From Bordetella genomosp. 12 (lineage in GTDB: Bacteria > Pseudomonadota > Gammaproteobacteria > Burkholderiales > Burkholderiaceae_B), in the NCBI RefSeq assembly GCF_002261355.1, contig NZ_NEVU01000002.1, forward strand, positions 434,001 to 498,000: a DNA stretch of 64,000 nt. The letters are read 5' to 3'. The translations under genes were made by a program, and so were the position numbers. How positions within the stretch are numbered: position 1 is the stretch's first letter; every line of letters begins with the position of its first letter. Of this stretch, positions 26,305-34,125 are shown one piece after another. Below the pieces are notes generated by a model. It worked only from the letters and a program-made list of their open reading frames with translations, ran no database searches and was not told where the DNA came from.

Positions 26305-27404
26305 TGCAGCCGCTGCGTATCATTCATTCCGAGGCCGCGACCAGTTTCGGCGGCCAGGAAGGCCGGATCTTCAAGGAAATGCAGGCCATGCGTGCCCGCG
26401 GCCACCAGATGGAGGCCATCGTTCAGCCGGATGCGCAACTGGGCGAGCGGCTGCGCGACGCGGGATTCACCGTGCATACGCTCTACATGGACGGCCCGGT
26501 GAATTACGTCAAAGGCGTCCTGGCCATCCGCGCCTTGCTCAAGCGGGGGCGTTATGACGTGCTCAACACCCACAGCCGGCGCGACACCGTGATCGCCGCG
26601 GCGGCCGCCCGCCTGGCGGGCACGCCGCTCATCGTGCGCACCCGCCATTTGTCCAATAAGGTGGGCTCGCTCTGGAGCTACACCGGCCTGCCGCATCGCG
26701 TCACCACCGTCAGCGACCACGTGCGCGACGGCTTGATTGCGCGCGGCGTTCCGGCCGAACACATCGCCACCCTGTACTCGCCCATCGTCCTGCCGCCTGC
26801 GGTCGAGCACTCGACGCTGCGCGGCGAACTGGGCCTGGCGCAAGACGATGTGGTCGTCGGCTGCGTGGCGGTGATGCGCGCCAGCAAAGGCCATAAAGAC
26901 CTGATCGATGCCATGGTGCCCTTGCTGGCAGACCGGCCGCGCCTGCATCTGGTTTTCATCGGCGGGGGCTCGCCGGTGTTTGAGCAGACGCAAGCCTATA
27001 TCGCCGAACTCGGGCTGCAATCGCGCGTGCATCTGATGGGCACGCGGCGTGATGTCCCGAATCTGCTGGCCGGCTGCGACATCTTTGCCTTGGCCACGCA
27101 GCAGGAGGCCTCGGGCACGGTCTACGTCGAAGCCGAGGCCAGCGGGCTGCCTGTTGTAGGCACGAACGTGGGCGGCGTGTCCGAAATGATGCGTGACGGC
27201 CAGACCGGCATTCTCGTGCCGCCCAAGGACGGGCCGGCCCTGACCGAAGCCCTGCGCCAACTGATCGATGATCCCGGCCTGCGCCAGCGCATGGGGCAGG
27301 CGGGGTGGCGCATGGTGCGCGAAGAGGGGGTGTTCTCGCCCGAGCGCCTGGCGGCCAATACCGAGGCGGTCTATCGCAAGTGGCTGACGGAACGCAGACA
27401 ATGA
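26304..27404 (+). CDS. Glycosyltransferase family 4-like
   Basis: A 366-residue GT-B enzyme. The N-terminal acceptor domain begins IIHSEAATSFGGQEGRIF. The C-terminal donor domain has VAVMRASKGHKDLIDAMVPL (near 192) and the E-x7-E motif EASGTVYVEAEASGLPVVGT (near 272), typical of retaining family 4 enzymes. It works at the cytoplasmic face of the inner membrane. It overlaps the dnaE stop by 1 nt (TGATG) and the next deacetylase gene by 4 nt. With the following genes it probably builds the LPS core oligosaccharide; a related cluster after dnaE is known for LPS core synthesis in Bordetella. Donor and acceptor are not shown. Confidence 0.85.
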   Translation: MQPLRIIHSEAATSFGGQEGRIFKEMQAMRARGHQMEAIVQPDAQLGERLRDAGFTVHTLYMDGPVNYVKGVLAIRALLKRGRYDVLNTHSRRDTVIAAAAARLAGTPLIVRTRHLSNKVGSLWSYTGLPHRVTTVSDHVRDGLIARGVPAEHIATLYSPIVLPPAVEHSTLRGELGLAQDDVVVGCVAVMRASKGHKDLIDAMVPLLADRPRLHLVFIGGGSPVFEQTQAYIAELGLQSRVHLMGTRRDVPNLLAGCDIFALATQQEASGTVYVEAEASGLPVVGTNVGGVSEMMRDGQTGILVPPKDGPALTEALRQLIDDPGLRQRMGQAGWRMVREEGVFSPERLAANTEAVYRKWLTERRQ

Positions 27405-28252
27405 AAAACGCGCCCAATGTCCCGGTGCTGATGTATCACCACATCACGCCGGCCGGTGGCATGATCGCTGCCACGCCGCAGGTGTTCGAGGCGCAGATCG
27501 CGGCACTGGCCCGCGCCGGCTACCAGTCCTTGTCGGCCGATCAGTTCGCCGCCTATCTGGCCGGCGCGCCGGTGCCCGAAAAATCCGTGCTGATCACCTT
27601 CGACGACGGCTACCTGAACAACTGGGTGCATGCGCACCCCATACTCGCGCGGCACGGGATGCGTGCGGTGATTTTTCTCATCACCGGCCTGATCGGCGAC
27701 GGCCCGGCGCGGCCTTGTGCCGGCCAGGGCTTGCCGCTGCCGGCCGATGTGGATCACGATGCCTCCAAGCGCCTGATTGCCGAGGGCCGGGCCGACGCGG
27801 TGATGCTGCGCTGGAGCGAGGTCGATGCGATGCGGCAGGCCGGCACGTTCGAGTTCCACTCGCACACGCACACGCATACGCGCTGGGACAAGGTCTGCGG
27901 CACGGACATCCAGGCCAAGCGGCAGCATATTGCGCAAGAGCTGGCCGATTCGCGCGCCACGCTGATCGAGCGGCTGGGCGGCGTGAGCGACCACCTGTGT
28001 TGGCCGCAGGGTTATTTCGATGCCGATTATGTGCAGGCCGCGCATGCCGCGGGTTTCCGGCATCTCTACACCACCGATCCGCTGGGCCAGAACCGGCCGG
28101 GCACGGATCCGGCTCACATCTATCGATTCGCCGTGCGTAACCGCGCCGGCAATTGGCTCACGCGGCGGATCTGGCAGTCGCGCGATCCGTTGATCGGTCC
28201 GCTCTATCATGCCTGGAAGGGCTTCAAGAAGCGCCTCAGGAGGCGGGCATGA
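27401..28252 (+). CDS. Polysaccharide deacetylase family (NodB-like, CE4)
   Basis: A 283-residue carbohydrate deacetylase. The N-terminus VPVLMYHHITPAGG is common to bacterial CE4 enzymes. The first metal/catalytic motif LITFDDGYLNN is near residue 65, and the histidine-rich FHSHTHTHTRW near 155 supplies the other ligands. CWPQGYFDADY is the third motif. No signal peptide is seen, so it probably works in the cytoplasm or at the membrane on a lipid-linked sugar. In this cluster it may remove the acetyl group of an added N-acetyl-hexosamine, giving the free amino sugars known in Bordetella LPS core. Start/stop overlaps on both sides show coupled translation. Confidence 0.85.
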   Translation: MKNAPNVPVLMYHHITPAGGMIAATPQVFEAQIAALARAGYQSLSADQFAAYLAGAPVPEKSVLITFDDGYLNNWVHAHPILARHGMRAVIFLITGLIGDGPARPCAGQGLPLPADVDHDASKRLIAEGRADAVMLRWSEVDAMRQAGTFEFHSHTHTHTRWDKVCGTDIQAKRQHIAQELADSRATLIERLGGVSDHLCWPQGYFDADYVQAAHAAGFRHLYTTDPLGQNRPGTDPAHIYRFAVRNRAGNWLTRRIWQSRDPLIGPLYHAWKGFKKRLRRRA

Positions 28253-29007
28253 CCCTGTCTGTCATCATCATCACCAAGAACGAAGCGGCCAATATCCTGG
28301 GCTGCCTGGAGTCCGTGGCTTTCGCGGACGAGTTCATTGTCGTGGACTCGGGCAGCACGGACAACACCGTGGCCTTGGCGCGCGACTTTGGCGCGCGGGT
28401 GGAAGTCACGCCGGATTGGCCGGGCTTCGGCCCGCAGAAAAACCGCGCGCTGGACCTGGCAACCGGCGATTGGGTGTTGTCCATCGACGCCGACGAGCGC
28501 GTCACGCCCGAACTGGCGCAAGCCATTCTCGACGCCATGCAACAAGCGGACTCGCAGGCCTGGGAGATGCCGCGGCTGTCGTGGTTCTGCGGCCGCTTCA
28601 TCCGCCATAGCGGCTGGTGGCCCGACTACGTGCTGCGGCTCTGGAAGCGCGGCACGGCCCGCTTCACCGACGCGGCCGTGCACGAACGTGTGGTGCCCGG
28701 CGACGGGCGCAGCGCGCGGCTGGGGCCGCATCTGCTGCATTACCCGTACCCGGATTTCGATGCCCTGATCACCAAGATCAATCGCTATTCCTCCGACGCG
28801 GCCGCGATGATGCACGCCAAGGGACGCCGGGCCAATGTCTTTACCGCCCTGGGCCACGGCTTCTGGACCTTTGTGCGCATTTATCTCATCCGGCGCGGGT
28901 TTCTCGACGGCCGCCATGGCCTGGTGCTAGCGGTGAGCGCGGCGGCAGGCAGTTTTTTCCGTTATGCCAAGCTGATGCTCAAGTCAGAACCCGAGCCGCC
29001 GAAGTGA
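28249..29007 (+). CDS. Glycosyltransferase family 2 (WaaE/LgtF-like LPS core)
   Basis: A 252-residue inverting GT-A enzyme. SVIIITKNEAANILGCLESV opens it. The nucleotide-binding IVVDSGSTDNTVALA (near 30) and the metal-binding DADERVT (near 81) are clear, as is WWPDYVLRLWKRG in the acceptor region. This matches the WaaE/KdtX branch that adds a glucose to the inner core of LPS. It acts at the cytoplasmic membrane. It overlaps the deacetylase gene by 4 nt (ATGA) and the next glycosyltransferase by 4 nt (GTGA). Confidence 0.87.
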   Translation: MTLSVIIITKNEAANILGCLESVAFADEFIVVDSGSTDNTVALARDFGARVEVTPDWPGFGPQKNRALDLATGDWVLSIDADERVTPELAQAILDAMQQADSQAWEMPRLSWFCGRFIRHSGWWPDYVLRLWKRGTARFTDAAVHERVVPGDGRSARLGPHLLHYPYPDFDALITKINRYSSDAAAMMHAKGRRANVFTALGHGFWTFVRIYLIRRGFLDGRHGLVLAVSAAAGSFFRYAKLMLKSEPEPPK

Positions 29008-30119
29008 AGATCCTCTACACCAATTTCCATCCCCGCAACGGCGGCGGACACGTCACCTATATCGTCAATCTGGCGCGCGGGCTGGCCGCCGATCACGACA
29101 TCGTGGTCGCGACGCCGCCGACCAGCCGGCTATACCGCTATGCCCAGAGCATAGGGCGGGTGCGCGTGGCACCCATGGACTTCACCACCCGGTTGTCCTC
29201 GTGGTTCGCCGGCCGGCACCGCCTCAAGCGCCTGATTGCCCAGGAAAAATTCGACGTCATTCATTGCAATGGCAGTGCCGACCACAAGCTGGTGATGCTG
29301 GCCACCCTGGGTATGCGCCGCCGGCCGCGCATCATTTTCACCAAACACAACGACCATCCGCTGTCCAGCATGGGCAACGCCGTGCGCGCGCGGTGGGCCA
29401 CCGACCATGTGATCGCCGTCAGCGACTATGTCCGCGCGCTGGTGCAGGCCTCGCCCTATGGGCGCCTGCCCATCAGCACCATTCGCCACGGCGTGGATAC
29501 GAATTTCTACGCGCCGCCGGCGCCGGGCAGCCAGGATAAGCTGCGCGCCTTGTTCTTTGGCGCCGACTGGCAGGGCAAGTTGTTGTTGGGCAGCGCCGGA
29601 GGCACCGACTTCGACAAAGGTTGGCTGGATCTGGTTGACGCGGCCGGCAGCCTGCCGCCGGAGCTACGCGCGCGGGTGCGCATTCTGGTGGCGGGTGATC
29701 CGCCCAATGAGGCCAAGCTGGCGCGGGTCAGGGCGGCCGGCATGCAGGACCAGATGGTGTTTCCGGGCTTGCTCGACGACGTCCGGGCCGCACTGGCTTC
29801 CTGCCACGTGGGCTTCGTGCTCTCCTACCGTGAGGCGCTGTCCTTTGCCTGCCGCGAAATGATGGCCATCGGCCGGCCCGTGCTGGCCAGCGACGCGGGC
29901 GGTTTGCCCGAGAACATCACGCCGGGGCGGGATGGCTGGATCGTGCCGGCCCGGGACGTCACGGCCATCGCGGCGGCATTGCGCGGCATGTTGGCCGATC
30001 CCGAAACCCTGCGCCGCATGGGGCTGGCCGCGCGCGAAAAGGCGGTCCGCGAGTTCAACTTGCAGGATTTCGCACGCGCGACTCTGGATGTCTATATTCA
30101 GACGCTGGCTGCGCGTTGA
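29004..30119 (+). CDS. Glycosyltransferase family 4
   Basis: A 371-residue GT-B enzyme starting with GTG at 29004. It opens ILYTNFHPRNGGGHVTYIVN and contains DVIHCNGSADHK and TKHNDHPLSSMG in the N-terminal domain. The donor domain has GGTDFDKGWLDLVDAAG and the E-x7-E motif REALSFACREMMAIGRPVL near 275. The GTGA overlap with the upstream gene fixes the start. It is the last gene of the overlapping run that begins at dnaE. It probably adds a core sugar to LPS; no donor can be named. Confidence 0.83.
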   Translation: MKILYTNFHPRNGGGHVTYIVNLARGLAADHDIVVATPPTSRLYRYAQSIGRVRVAPMDFTTRLSSWFAGRHRLKRLIAQEKFDVIHCNGSADHKLVMLATLGMRRRPRIIFTKHNDHPLSSMGNAVRARWATDHVIAVSDYVRALVQASPYGRLPISTIRHGVDTNFYAPPAPGSQDKLRALFFGADWQGKLLLGSAGGTDFDKGWLDLVDAAGSLPPELRARVRILVAGDPPNEAKLARVRAAGMQDQMVFPGLLDDVRAALASCHVGFVLSYREALSFACREMMAIGRPVLASDAGGLPENITPGRDGWIVPARDVTAIAAALRGMLADPETLRRMGLAAREKAVREFNLQDFARATLDVYIQTLAAR

Positions 30120-30152
30120 TGTTTTTCCGCTTCGGTACCCCCCAAGCCGCCC

Positions 30153-30165
30153 TATAATTCCGGCC
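30153..30165 (+). promoter_or_regulatory. TATAAT box directly before the second deacetylase gene
   Basis: TATAATTCCGGCC runs up to the ATG at 30166. There is no Shine-Dalgarno site and the -35 region is poor. It matches the TACAAT patterns at 22801 and 34084 and may give a leaderless transcript. Confidence 0.4.
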
Positions 30166-30891
30166 ATGAAACCCATACCCATCCTCATGTACCACCAGAT
30201 CGGCATACCCGCGCCTCGCGGCACGCCGTATCGCGGCCTGACGGTGCATCCGGCGAGCTTTCGGCGGCAGATGACGTGGATGAGCCGCTTGGGCTACCGT
30301 GGCCTGTCCATGCGTGATCTCATGCCCTATCTGCGCGGGCAGGCAAGCGGCAAGGTCTTTGGGGTGACTTTCGACGATGGCTATCGCAATGTGCTGGAGA
30401 ACGCCGCGCCCGTGCTCGAGGCGCTCGGTTTCACCGGCACCAACTATTTCGTGGCGCATCAGCTCGACGGCAGCAATGTGTGGGATGCGGCCAAGGGCAT
30501 CCCGTATTCGGGCCTGATGAGCGCCGACGAGATGCGCCAATGGCATGCCGCGGGCAATGAGGTAGGTTCGCACACGCTGGACCACGTGCATCTGCCGCAG
30601 TTGCCCGCCGAGGAGGCGCGCCGCCAGATCCGCCAGTCCAAGGAAGAGCTCGAGCAGATCCTGGGCGCGCCGGTGACTGCCTTTTGCTATCCCTATGGCG
30701 ATCATGGCCCTGAGCACATGGCCATGGCGCGTGAGGCCGGCTATGAGAATGCCACGCTGACGGTGCGAGGTCTGGCCCGTAGTTCCGATGATCTCTTCGG
30801 TCTGCCGCGCGTGACCGTCTCGCGCTCGACGCACCTGCTGCGTTTCCTGCAAAAAACCCTGACCCCTTATGAAGACCGCCGCCGGCGCTGA
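30166..30891 (+). CDS. Polysaccharide deacetylase family (CE4), second copy
   Basis: A 241-residue deacetylase, shorter than the one at 27401 and not a close copy of it. The opening IPILMYHQIGIPAPRG, VTFDDGYRNVLENAAPVLE (near 65), EVGSHTLDHVHLPQL (near 143) and AFCYPYGDHGPEH (near 174) are the four CE4 motifs with the metal-binding Asp and two His. No signal peptide is visible. It probably deacetylates a hexosamine of a lipid-linked LPS intermediate. The last 23 nt overlap the next glycosyltransferase gene in another frame, so the two are tightly coupled. Confidence 0.87.
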   Translation: MKPIPILMYHQIGIPAPRGTPYRGLTVHPASFRRQMTWMSRLGYRGLSMRDLMPYLRGQASGKVFGVTFDDGYRNVLENAAPVLEALGFTGTNYFVAHQLDGSNVWDAAKGIPYSGLMSADEMRQWHAAGNEVGSHTLDHVHLPQLPAEEARRQIRQSKEELEQILGAPVTAFCYPYGDHGPEHMAMAREAGYENATLTVRGLARSSDDLFGLPRVTVSRSTHLLRFLQKTLTPYEDRRRR

Positions 30892-32029
30892 GCGGCGCCT
30901 GCGCATCGCGTTGCTGGTGGACCGCTTCGGCAAAGGCTTTGGCGGCGCCGAAGCCTATGGCGTCGAACTCATGCGCGTCTTGTCAGAGCGTCATGACGTT
31001 ACCGTGGTGGCCCGCGATTACGACAGCGACCTGCAACTGGCTTATCTGCCGGTGCGCGCCAGCCCGCGGCTGCCCAGTTGGGTGCGGGTGCTGTATTTCG
31101 CCTGGCGTGCCTGGCGGCTGACGCGCGGCGGCCGTTTCGACATCGTTCACTCCCACATGAATGGCTGGGCCGGTCAGGTGCAGGTCATGCACGTCACACC
31201 GGTACGTTACAACCGTACGCATGGCGTGCCGCGGCTGCGGCGCCTGGCTGCCTGGTTCAGTCCGCGTCTGGCGGCCTATCTCTGGCTGGAGCGAGCCCGT
31301 GTGGCGCAGGTCCCGGGCCGGCGCGTGGTGGCCGTCTCGCAGCTCATCGTCGATCAACTGCACGAGGCCTATGGGCCGCGTTTGCCGGTCTGCACCATCA
31401 TGCCCGGCGTGCATGCGGCCGCACCGGCCGACGCGGCGCGGCGCGCGGCGACCCGCCTGGCGCTGGGCCTGGCGCCGCAGCACACCGTCTGTCTGCTGGT
31501 GGCGCGCAACCCCATGCGCAAGGGTCTGCCAGCCCTGTTGCGAGCCTTGCCCGCATTGCCGCCGGATTACCGTCTGCTGGTTGTCGGCGCCGACGAGGCT
31601 GCCTGGGGCGCCGTTCAGGCCAGCGGCCTGGCCGCGCGGGTGAGCCTGGTGGCGCCCACGCCGCAGGTCAATCGCTATTACGAGGCCGCCGACATCTATG
31701 TGCATCCCACCCTGAACGACAGTTTTGGCATGGCCCCGCTGGAGGCCATGGCGCACGGTCTGCCGGTGGTGATCAGCCCGCCGGCGTATTGCGGTTTTGC
31801 GCGTTACCTCGAAGACGGCGTGAACGCGCTCATCCTGGACGATCCGCATGATGGACCCGGGCTGGCGCGCGCCATCGCGCGGCTGGGTGAGGATGAGGCC
31901 CTGCGCGCGCGTCTGGTACGCAGCGGTCAGGCGCTTGCTCAGCAACAGAGCTGGCAAGCCGTGGCGGCGCGCTATGAAGCGCTCTACGCCGGGATATTGG
32001 CCGGGCAGCCGGCCGAGACCAGCCTCTAG
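30869..32029 (+). CDS. Glycosyltransferase family 4 (WaaG-like)
   Basis: A 386-residue GT-B enzyme. [20 protein letters not shown] at the N-terminus contains the conserved GGAE glycine loop, and [14 protein letters not shown] follows. The donor domain has [18 protein letters not shown] near 210 and [19 protein letters not shown] near 286, where Asp replaces the first Glu of the E-x7-E motif. WaaG-type enzymes add the first outer-core glucose, and this call rests on layout only. The gene overlaps the upstream deacetylase by 23 nt, and its stop shares the sequence CTAG with the convergent Cys-cluster gene. Confidence 0.83.
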   Translation: MKTAAGAERRLRIALLVDRFGKGFGGAEAYGVELMRVLSERHDVTVVARDYDSDLQLAYLPVRASPRLPSWVRVLYFAWRAWRLTRGGRFDIVHSHMNGWAGQVQVMHVTPVRYNRTHGVPRLRRLAAWFSPRLAAYLWLERARVAQVPGRRVVAVSQLIVDQLHEAYGPRLPVCTIMPGVHAAAPADAARRAATRLALGLAPQHTVCLLVARNPMRKGLPALLRALPALPPDYRLLVVGADEAAWGAVQASGLAARVSLVAPTPQVNRYYEAADIYVHPTLNDSFGMAPLEAMAHGLPVVISPPAYCGFARYLEDGVNALILDDPHDGPGLARAIARLGEDEALRARLVRSGQALAQQQSWQAVAARYEALYAGILAGQPAETSL

Positions 32030-32283
32030 CCCGGCGCGGTCAGGCGTTCAACCTGGGTCAGCCAGTGCAGCGCCTCGTGCCGCGTGTCGCCGCACATGTC
32101 GCGGGCAGGCGCCAACGATCCGCAGACCCGGGGACGCTCGGGGTGACCGAAGATCCGGCAGCGCATGGCTTCATCGAGCTGAATACAGGGCACGCCTGCC
32201 GGCTTGCCGTCGGGCATGCCCGGAATGGGGCTGGAGATCGAGGGCGCGATGCAACAGGCGGCACAGCCCGCACGGCATTCCAT
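32026..32283 (-). CDS. YkgJ-family cysteine cluster protein
   Basis: An 85-residue protein with the YkgJ pattern. C-x3-C-x2-CC lies at residues 3-11 ([11 protein letters not shown]) and [14 protein letters not shown] near 32-45. Further cysteines occur in PRVCGS and RDMCGD. The spacing suggests a bound metal, probably Zn or an Fe-S cluster. Its function is unknown in the family. It lies 9 nt downstream of the YdcF-like gene on the same strand and overlaps the convergent glycosyltransferase by 4 nt. Confidence 0.85.
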   Translation of the reverse strand: MECRAGCAACCIAPSISSPIPGMPDGKPAGVPCIQLDEAMRCRIFGHPERPRVCGSLAPARDMCGDTRHEALHWLTQVERLTAPG

Positions 32284-32292
32284 AACAGCAGC

Positions 32293-33057
32293 CTAGACCC
32301 AGCCGCGCAGCCAATACACCAGCAGGCCCGCATACTCCTTGATGATGGAGCGGCTGGCGTCGAGCGCGCGCGTATCCGGGATCCAGGGCGTGATGCCGCT
32401 GTCGGGGGGCAACACGATCTGCGGCGGCGCGGGGGCGGCGATGACTTCGACGCCTTGCTTGGAAAAGGCGGCCATGGCGCGGGGCATGTGCAGTGCCGAG
32501 GTCACCAGCAAGACCTTGTCGATGTGGTTGGCGCGCAGCGTGTCCTCGGTGAGGGCGGCGTTTTCGTAGGTATTGCGGCTGGCGTTCTCCAGCACCAGCG
32601 CCGATTCGGGAACGCCGCGCTGGCGCATGCGATGGGCCATGCCTTGCGCCTCGCTCACGCTGCCTTCGAGCGCGCCACCGGACAGCACCACCTTGGGCGC
32701 GCGGCCGGCCAGATAAAGATCGGTCGCGACGTCCACGCGCACTACCGCGGTTTCTTTTTCGTAGGGCAGAAACCAATTCGCGCGGCCGTTGGCGGTGTTG
32801 CCGCCCAGCACGACGATGGCGTCGGCGGTGGGGGCAGTCTGTGCCGCCAGATGGGGATAGCGTGTTTCCAGCGCACCGCCCAGCCAGAGCGAGGTGACAG
32901 GCAAAGACCAGGCAAATACCCAGATCAGCCCGGCCGCGATCAGCGTGGAGCCCGTCTTGCGCCAGCGGAACAGACAGAGCACCAGGCCCAGCACCACCAG
33001 GGTGAGGCAGAGATTCAGCGGAATGATGAGATTGGTCAGGTAACTATTGATCGTCAT
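32293..33057 (-). CDS. YdcF/ElyC family protein (DUF218) with two N-terminal helices
   Basis: A 254-residue inner-membrane protein. Two helices (about 10-30 and 40-60) precede a DUF218 domain. That domain shows AIVVLGGNTANGR, KVVLSGGALEGSVSEAQGMA, ENASRNTYENA and VTSALHMPRAMAAF. ElyC, SanA and YdcF members affect envelope integrity and lipid-carrier metabolism in E. coli, and the periplasmic domain may bind a nucleotide or phosphate compound. The ATG at 33057 places the first helix at the N-terminus. It lies 13 nt after the family-9 glycosyltransferase, and both are on the strand opposite the flanking LPS genes. Confidence 0.85.
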   Translation of the reverse strand: MTINSYLTNLIIPLNLCLTLVVLGLVLCLFRWRKTGSTLIAAGLIWVFAWSLPVTSLWLGGALETRYPHLAAQTAPTADAIVVLGGNTANGRANWFLPYEKETAVVRVDVATDLYLAGRAPKVVLSGGALEGSVSEAQGMAHRMRQRGVPESALVLENASRNTYENAALTEDTLRANHIDKVLLVTSALHMPRAMAAFSKQGVEVIAAPAPPQIVLPPDSGITPWIPDTRALDASRSIIKEYAGLLVYWLRGWV

Positions 33058-33070
33058 ATCCAAACATTTG

Positions 33071-34027
33071 CTACGCGAGACGGCCGTGCCAGAGATCCAG
33101 CGCGGCGGCCTCGACTTCGGCCAGGGAGGGCCAGGCATCCTCGGCGCCCAGGCAGACCGCGCGCGCCGACCATGGGCCGGTCCGTTCGCGGCGGGTAACG
33201 CCAAACAGGGCCAGCTCGCGGGCACCGGCGGCCGCAGCGATGTGCGACACGCCCGAATCATTGCATATCACCAGGCGGGCGCGGGTCGTCAGGCAGGCAA
33301 AGGCGCCCAGCCCCAGCGGCGGCAACAGCATTGCCGTGGGCGCATTGCGCCGGGCCGCCTCGACTTCCGACGCAGGTGGGCACATTACCACGGTATGCCC
33401 CTGGGCCTGCAAGGCGCGGGTCAGACCGTCGAAGTGCGGCCAGACCTTGACCTTGCCGCGGTGCAGGCCCGTGGCCGTGGGGGCGATCAGCACGAAAGGC
33501 CGCGGGTTCAGGCCGGCGTCGGCCAGCGCGGCCTCGCATTCATTGCGATGCCGCTCGGTCAGCGGCAGGTCCAGCGCCGGGCCGGGCTCCGCAGGTCCCA
33601 TGGGGAGGTTCCAGGCCTTGAGCGCGGCCCGCGTAAGGTAATACCAGGATTGAACCGCATGTAAGGCTTCGGTGGGCTTGTCCACGGGCCAACGGAGTAA
33701 CAGACTGCGTCCGTCATCGCGGTAGCCGGCGCTGGGCACCCCAGCCAGACGGAACACGGCCGCGCTGGACAGGGAGTCGGGCAGCAGCAGGCCGGCTGCC
33801 GGGTCGCGCCGGTGGCGGGCCACCGTGGCGCGGTCCTTGCGCCATTTGCCCGTCATGGGCAGGAAATCCGCCTTGGGCAGCCCGTCGAGCAGGTCGCGCG
33901 CCCAGGGTCGGGCGCAGATGACCAGGGGCAGGCCGCTCTGCTGCAGCAAGCGCAGGCTGGGCAGGCTCATGCAGACATCGCCGACCCAGTTGGGCACGCG
34001 GACATAGAGGGTGGAGGGTGCGGGCAT
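33071..34027 (-). CDS. Glycosyltransferase family 9 (heptosyltransferase-like)
   Basis: A 318-residue GT-B enzyme of the WaaC/WaaF type. LYVRVPNWVGDVCMSLPSLR at the N-terminus contains the GD acceptor motif. KVKVWPHFDGL precedes the donor domain, and LVICNDSGVSHIAAAAGA (near 245) is the conserved nucleotide-sugar site of heptosyltransferases. It would add heptose or a related sugar to the inner core. The ATG at 34027 gives a normal length. It is divergent from msbA, about 95 nt apart, and is probably co-transcribed with the YdcF-like and YkgJ-like genes downstream. Confidence 0.85.
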   Translation of the reverse strand: MPAPSTLYVRVPNWVGDVCMSLPSLRLLQQSGLPLVICARPWARDLLDGLPKADFLPMTGKWRKDRATVARHRRDPAAGLLLPDSLSSAAVFRLAGVPSAGYRDDGRSLLLRWPVDKPTEALHAVQSWYYLTRAALKAWNLPMGPAEPGPALDLPLTERHRNECEAALADAGLNPRPFVLIAPTATGLHRGKVKVWPHFDGLTRALQAQGHTVVMCPPASEVEAARRNAPTAMLLPPLGLGAFACLTTRARLVICNDSGVSHIAAAAGARELALFGVTRRERTGPWSARAVCLGAEDAWPSLAEVEAAALDLWHGRLA

Positions 34028-34083
34028 GGAAAACCGATCACCCAAATGGGTGGATATCATTCAAGAGAGCCGGTGGCGGCAGG

Positions 34084-34095
34084 TACAATCCCGGC
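34084..34095 (+). promoter_or_regulatory. TACAAT box before the msbA upstream ORF
   Basis: TACAATCCCGGC runs up to an ATG at 34096, nearly identical to the sequence before dnaE. A weak TTCAAG at 34060-34065 with an 18-nt spacer could be its -35. Confidence 0.4.
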
Positions 34096-34125
34096 ATGAT
34101 TGTATTAAAGCGAGTGCTTCCTTGA
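34096..34125 (+). CDS. Nine-residue upstream ORF overlapping the msbA start
   Basis: ATG at 34096 reads MIVLKRVLP and stops at TGA (34123-34125). The TTG start proposed for msbA begins one base before this stop (TTGA). The ORF follows directly after a TACAAT box. It may be a leader peptide that couples or limits msbA translation, but it is too short to judge by codon use. Confidence 0.3.
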   Translation: MIVLKRVLP

